DNA of 6,525 nt, taken from the NCBI GenBank assembly GCA_017619905.1, contig JAFZRK010000114.1:1-6525 (forward strand), read 5' to 3'. The notes below the pieces were generated by a model that worked only from the letters and a program-made list of their open reading frames with translations, was not told where the DNA came from and did no database searches. The stretch comes from Bacillota bacterium (GTDB lineage Bacteria > Bacillota > Clostridia > Peptostreptococcales > Anaerovoracaceae). The translations under genes were made by a program, and so were the position numbers. Positions 5,374-6,525 of the stretch are shown here, in pieces (position 1 is the first letter of the stretch; each line of letters opens with the position of its first letter).

Positions 5374-5400
5374 ATCATTTTGTGATGAAGCGCCCTTTTT
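5366..5400 (+). terminator. Attenuator terminator before the dikinase-like gene
   Basis: GGCGTTTCATCA (5366-5377) pairs with TGATGAAGCGCC (5383-5394), 12 continuous pairs with one G-U and the loop TTTTG, followed by C and TTTTT (5396-5400). It lies between the promoter and the ribosome binding site, so it acts on the downstream gene rather than ending kdpE alone. Transcripts that started at 5322-5351 would end after about 40 nt unless the ANTAR-type hairpin is stabilised. Confidence 0.8.
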
Positions 5401-5417
5401 ATTTTCAGGAGGACGTC

Positions 5418-6525
5418 ATGGCAGCGTTTGAAAGAGTAAAGAGCGGCATCCCTGAGATGGACGCGGCGTTCGACAACATAAGGCTCGGTGACAACGTGGT
5501 GTTCCGCGTGTCGGACCTCGCGCAGTTCAAGCTGTTCATGGAACCGTACGTGGAACAGGCCATTAAGGACAAGCGGAACATCATCTACTTCCGCTTCGCC
5601 AGCCACGATCCGCTGATCAAGGACCGCCCGGAGGTAAAGACCGTGGAGCTTCCGCTTACCCACAGGTTCGAGAACTTCACCGTGGAGATCCATAACGTCA
5701 TAGAAAAGGAGGGCTTCGACGCGTTCTACGTGTTCGACTGCCTGTCGGAGCTTCAGGCGGCGTGGGCCACGGACCTTATGATGGGCAACTTCTTCAAGGT
5801 CACCTGCCCCTTCCTCTTCATACTGGACACCGTGGCGTTCTTCCCCATCATACGCGGCAAGCATTCCGTGTACTCCATAAACAAGATCCTGGACACCACG
5901 CAGCTGTTCATAGACGTTTATTCGGATAAGAAGAACATCTACGTAAGGCCGGAAAAGGTGTGGAACCGCAGTTCCGACACCATGTTCCTGCCGCACATAT
6001 ACGATCCGCAGACCGGAAGCTTTAAGCCCATCCTGGACGGAGTGCAGTCCAGCAGGTTCTATCAGGCGCTGGGGCTTGCGCAGCGTTCAGCGGAGGAGCA
6101 GTACTCCGACTCCTGGGACAGGTTCTTCAACCGCACCAAGGCGCTTTCCGAGGCAGGCGCGGACATAACCGATTACTGCGCCCGGATGTGCAACATAATG
6201 ATGACCCGCGACGACAAGATGCGGGAGATGGTAAAGAAGCACTTCACCCCCGCCGATTACTTCGCCGTGCGCGACCACATGATAGGCACCGGCATGATAG
6301 GCGGCAAGGCCTGCGGAATGCTTCTGGCCAGAGCCATAATCCGCAACAACGAGCCGGACATAAACGAGATACTGGAGCCGCACGACTCCTTCTACGTGGG
6401 GTCCGACCTCTACTACACATACATAGTCGACAACGGCCTGTGGGACCTGCGCATAAAGCAGCGTACTGACGAGGGCTACTTCGCCCTGGCCGGGGAGTTC
6501 GCGGACAGGATCAACAAGGGCAGCT
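5418..6525 (+). CDS. PEP/pyruvate-dikinase-like protein with degenerate KaiC-like N-terminus, partial
   Basis: The reading frame is open to the window end (369 codons, no stop), starting MAAFERVKSGIPEMDAAFDN. AGGAGG (5407-5412) lies 5 nt before the ATG. Residues 1 to about 230 resemble a KaiC/RecA-like fold: SGIPEMD (9-15), LGDNVVFRV (23-31) where KaiC has its P-loop strand, and DAFYVFDCLSEL (101-112) at the Walker B position. The Walker A GxxxxGK[T/S] is absent, so this part probably does not hydrolyse ATP in the usual way. GMIGGKACGM (292-301) matches the GGK[G/A]..M start of the ATP-grasp domain of pyruvate phosphate dikinase and PEP synthase, with K297 as the expected ATP-binding lysine. 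The rest of that domain and any phosphohistidine domain lie beyond the edge, so the reaction cannot be assigned. I recall similar proteins annotated only as PEP/pyruvate-binding in Clostridia. Its leader shares the glnN-type attenuator. Confidence 0.78.
   Translation, partial: MAAFERVKSGIPEMDAAFDNIRLGDNVVFRVSDLAQFKLFMEPYVEQAIKDKRNIIYFRFASHDPLIKDRPEVKTVELPLTHRFENFTVEIHNVIEKEGFDAFYVFDCLSELQAAWATDLMMGNFFKVTCPFLFILDTVAFFPIIRGKHSVYSINKILDTTQLFIDVYSDKKNIYVRPEKVWNRSSDTMFLPHIYDPQTGSFKPILDGVQSSRFYQALGLAQRSAEEQYSDSWDRFFNRTKALSEAGADITDYCARMCNIMMTRDDKMREMVKKHFTPADYFAVRDHMIGTGMIGGKACGMLLARAIIRNNEPDINEILEPHDSFYVGSDLYYTYIVDNGLWDLRIKQRTDEGYFALAGEFADRINKGS

Noticed and set aside
5319..5996. Long open frame of 225 codons on the minus strand
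   Set aside because: It lies antisense over the dikinase-like gene, its start has no convincing ribosome binding site, and its composition (rich in V, H, R, L, E) is that of an antisense shadow of GC-rich codons.

Overview
The window reads as chromosomal DNA from an anaerobic Firmicute of the class Clostridia. The evidence is a type III glutamine synthetase start, a KtrB/KtrA pair next to kdpDE, strong AAGGAG/AGGAGG ribosome binding sites, moderately high GC with frequent ATA and AGG codons, and attenuators of the ANTAR type. I do not assign a genus.

Left edge (1-357, minus strand): the first 56 codons of glutamine synthetase III lie behind a roughly 150-nt leader with a near-consensus promoter. 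The leader carries two consecutive modules. Each is a short hairpin with a hexanucleotide loop (A at position 1, G at position 4), and its bases are reused in the 5' arm of a rho-independent terminator. This is the layout expected of RNA-binding ANTAR antiterminators. Positions 372-515 can fold into a long, almost perfect stem closing a branched core. It is probably a structured RNA of no class I can name, with a TATAAT box on the minus strand just outside the stem.

Centre (602-5303, plus strand): a compact potassium operon. It contains ktrB (channel-like K+ translocating subunit), ktrA (cytoplasmic RCK gating subunit), a short kdpD (USP domain, four membrane segments, GAF, histidine kinase; the usual N-terminal KdpD domain is absent) and kdpE (OmpR-family response regulator, overlapping kdpD by 8 bp). 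No kdpFABC is present, so the two-component pair probably serves Ktr. The USP domain of KdpD shows SxS-x20-LTALY, close to the c-di-AMP motif SXS-X20-FTAXY described for KdpD, and RCK_C domains of KtrA proteins also bind c-di-AMP. Second-messenger control of both transcription and gating is therefore plausible.

Right edge (5322-6525, plus strand): a second near-consensus promoter, a single ANTAR-type hairpin at the predicted transcript 5' end, an overlapping terminator, and then a gene that runs off the window. Its product joins a degenerate KaiC/RecA-like domain to the start of a PEP/pyruvate-dikinase-type ATP-grasp domain. The decamer GCAAAGGCGT is identical in this leader and in the glnN leader. 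The main inference from the window is that this dikinase-like gene and glutamine synthetase share a nitrogen-responsive antitermination regulon.
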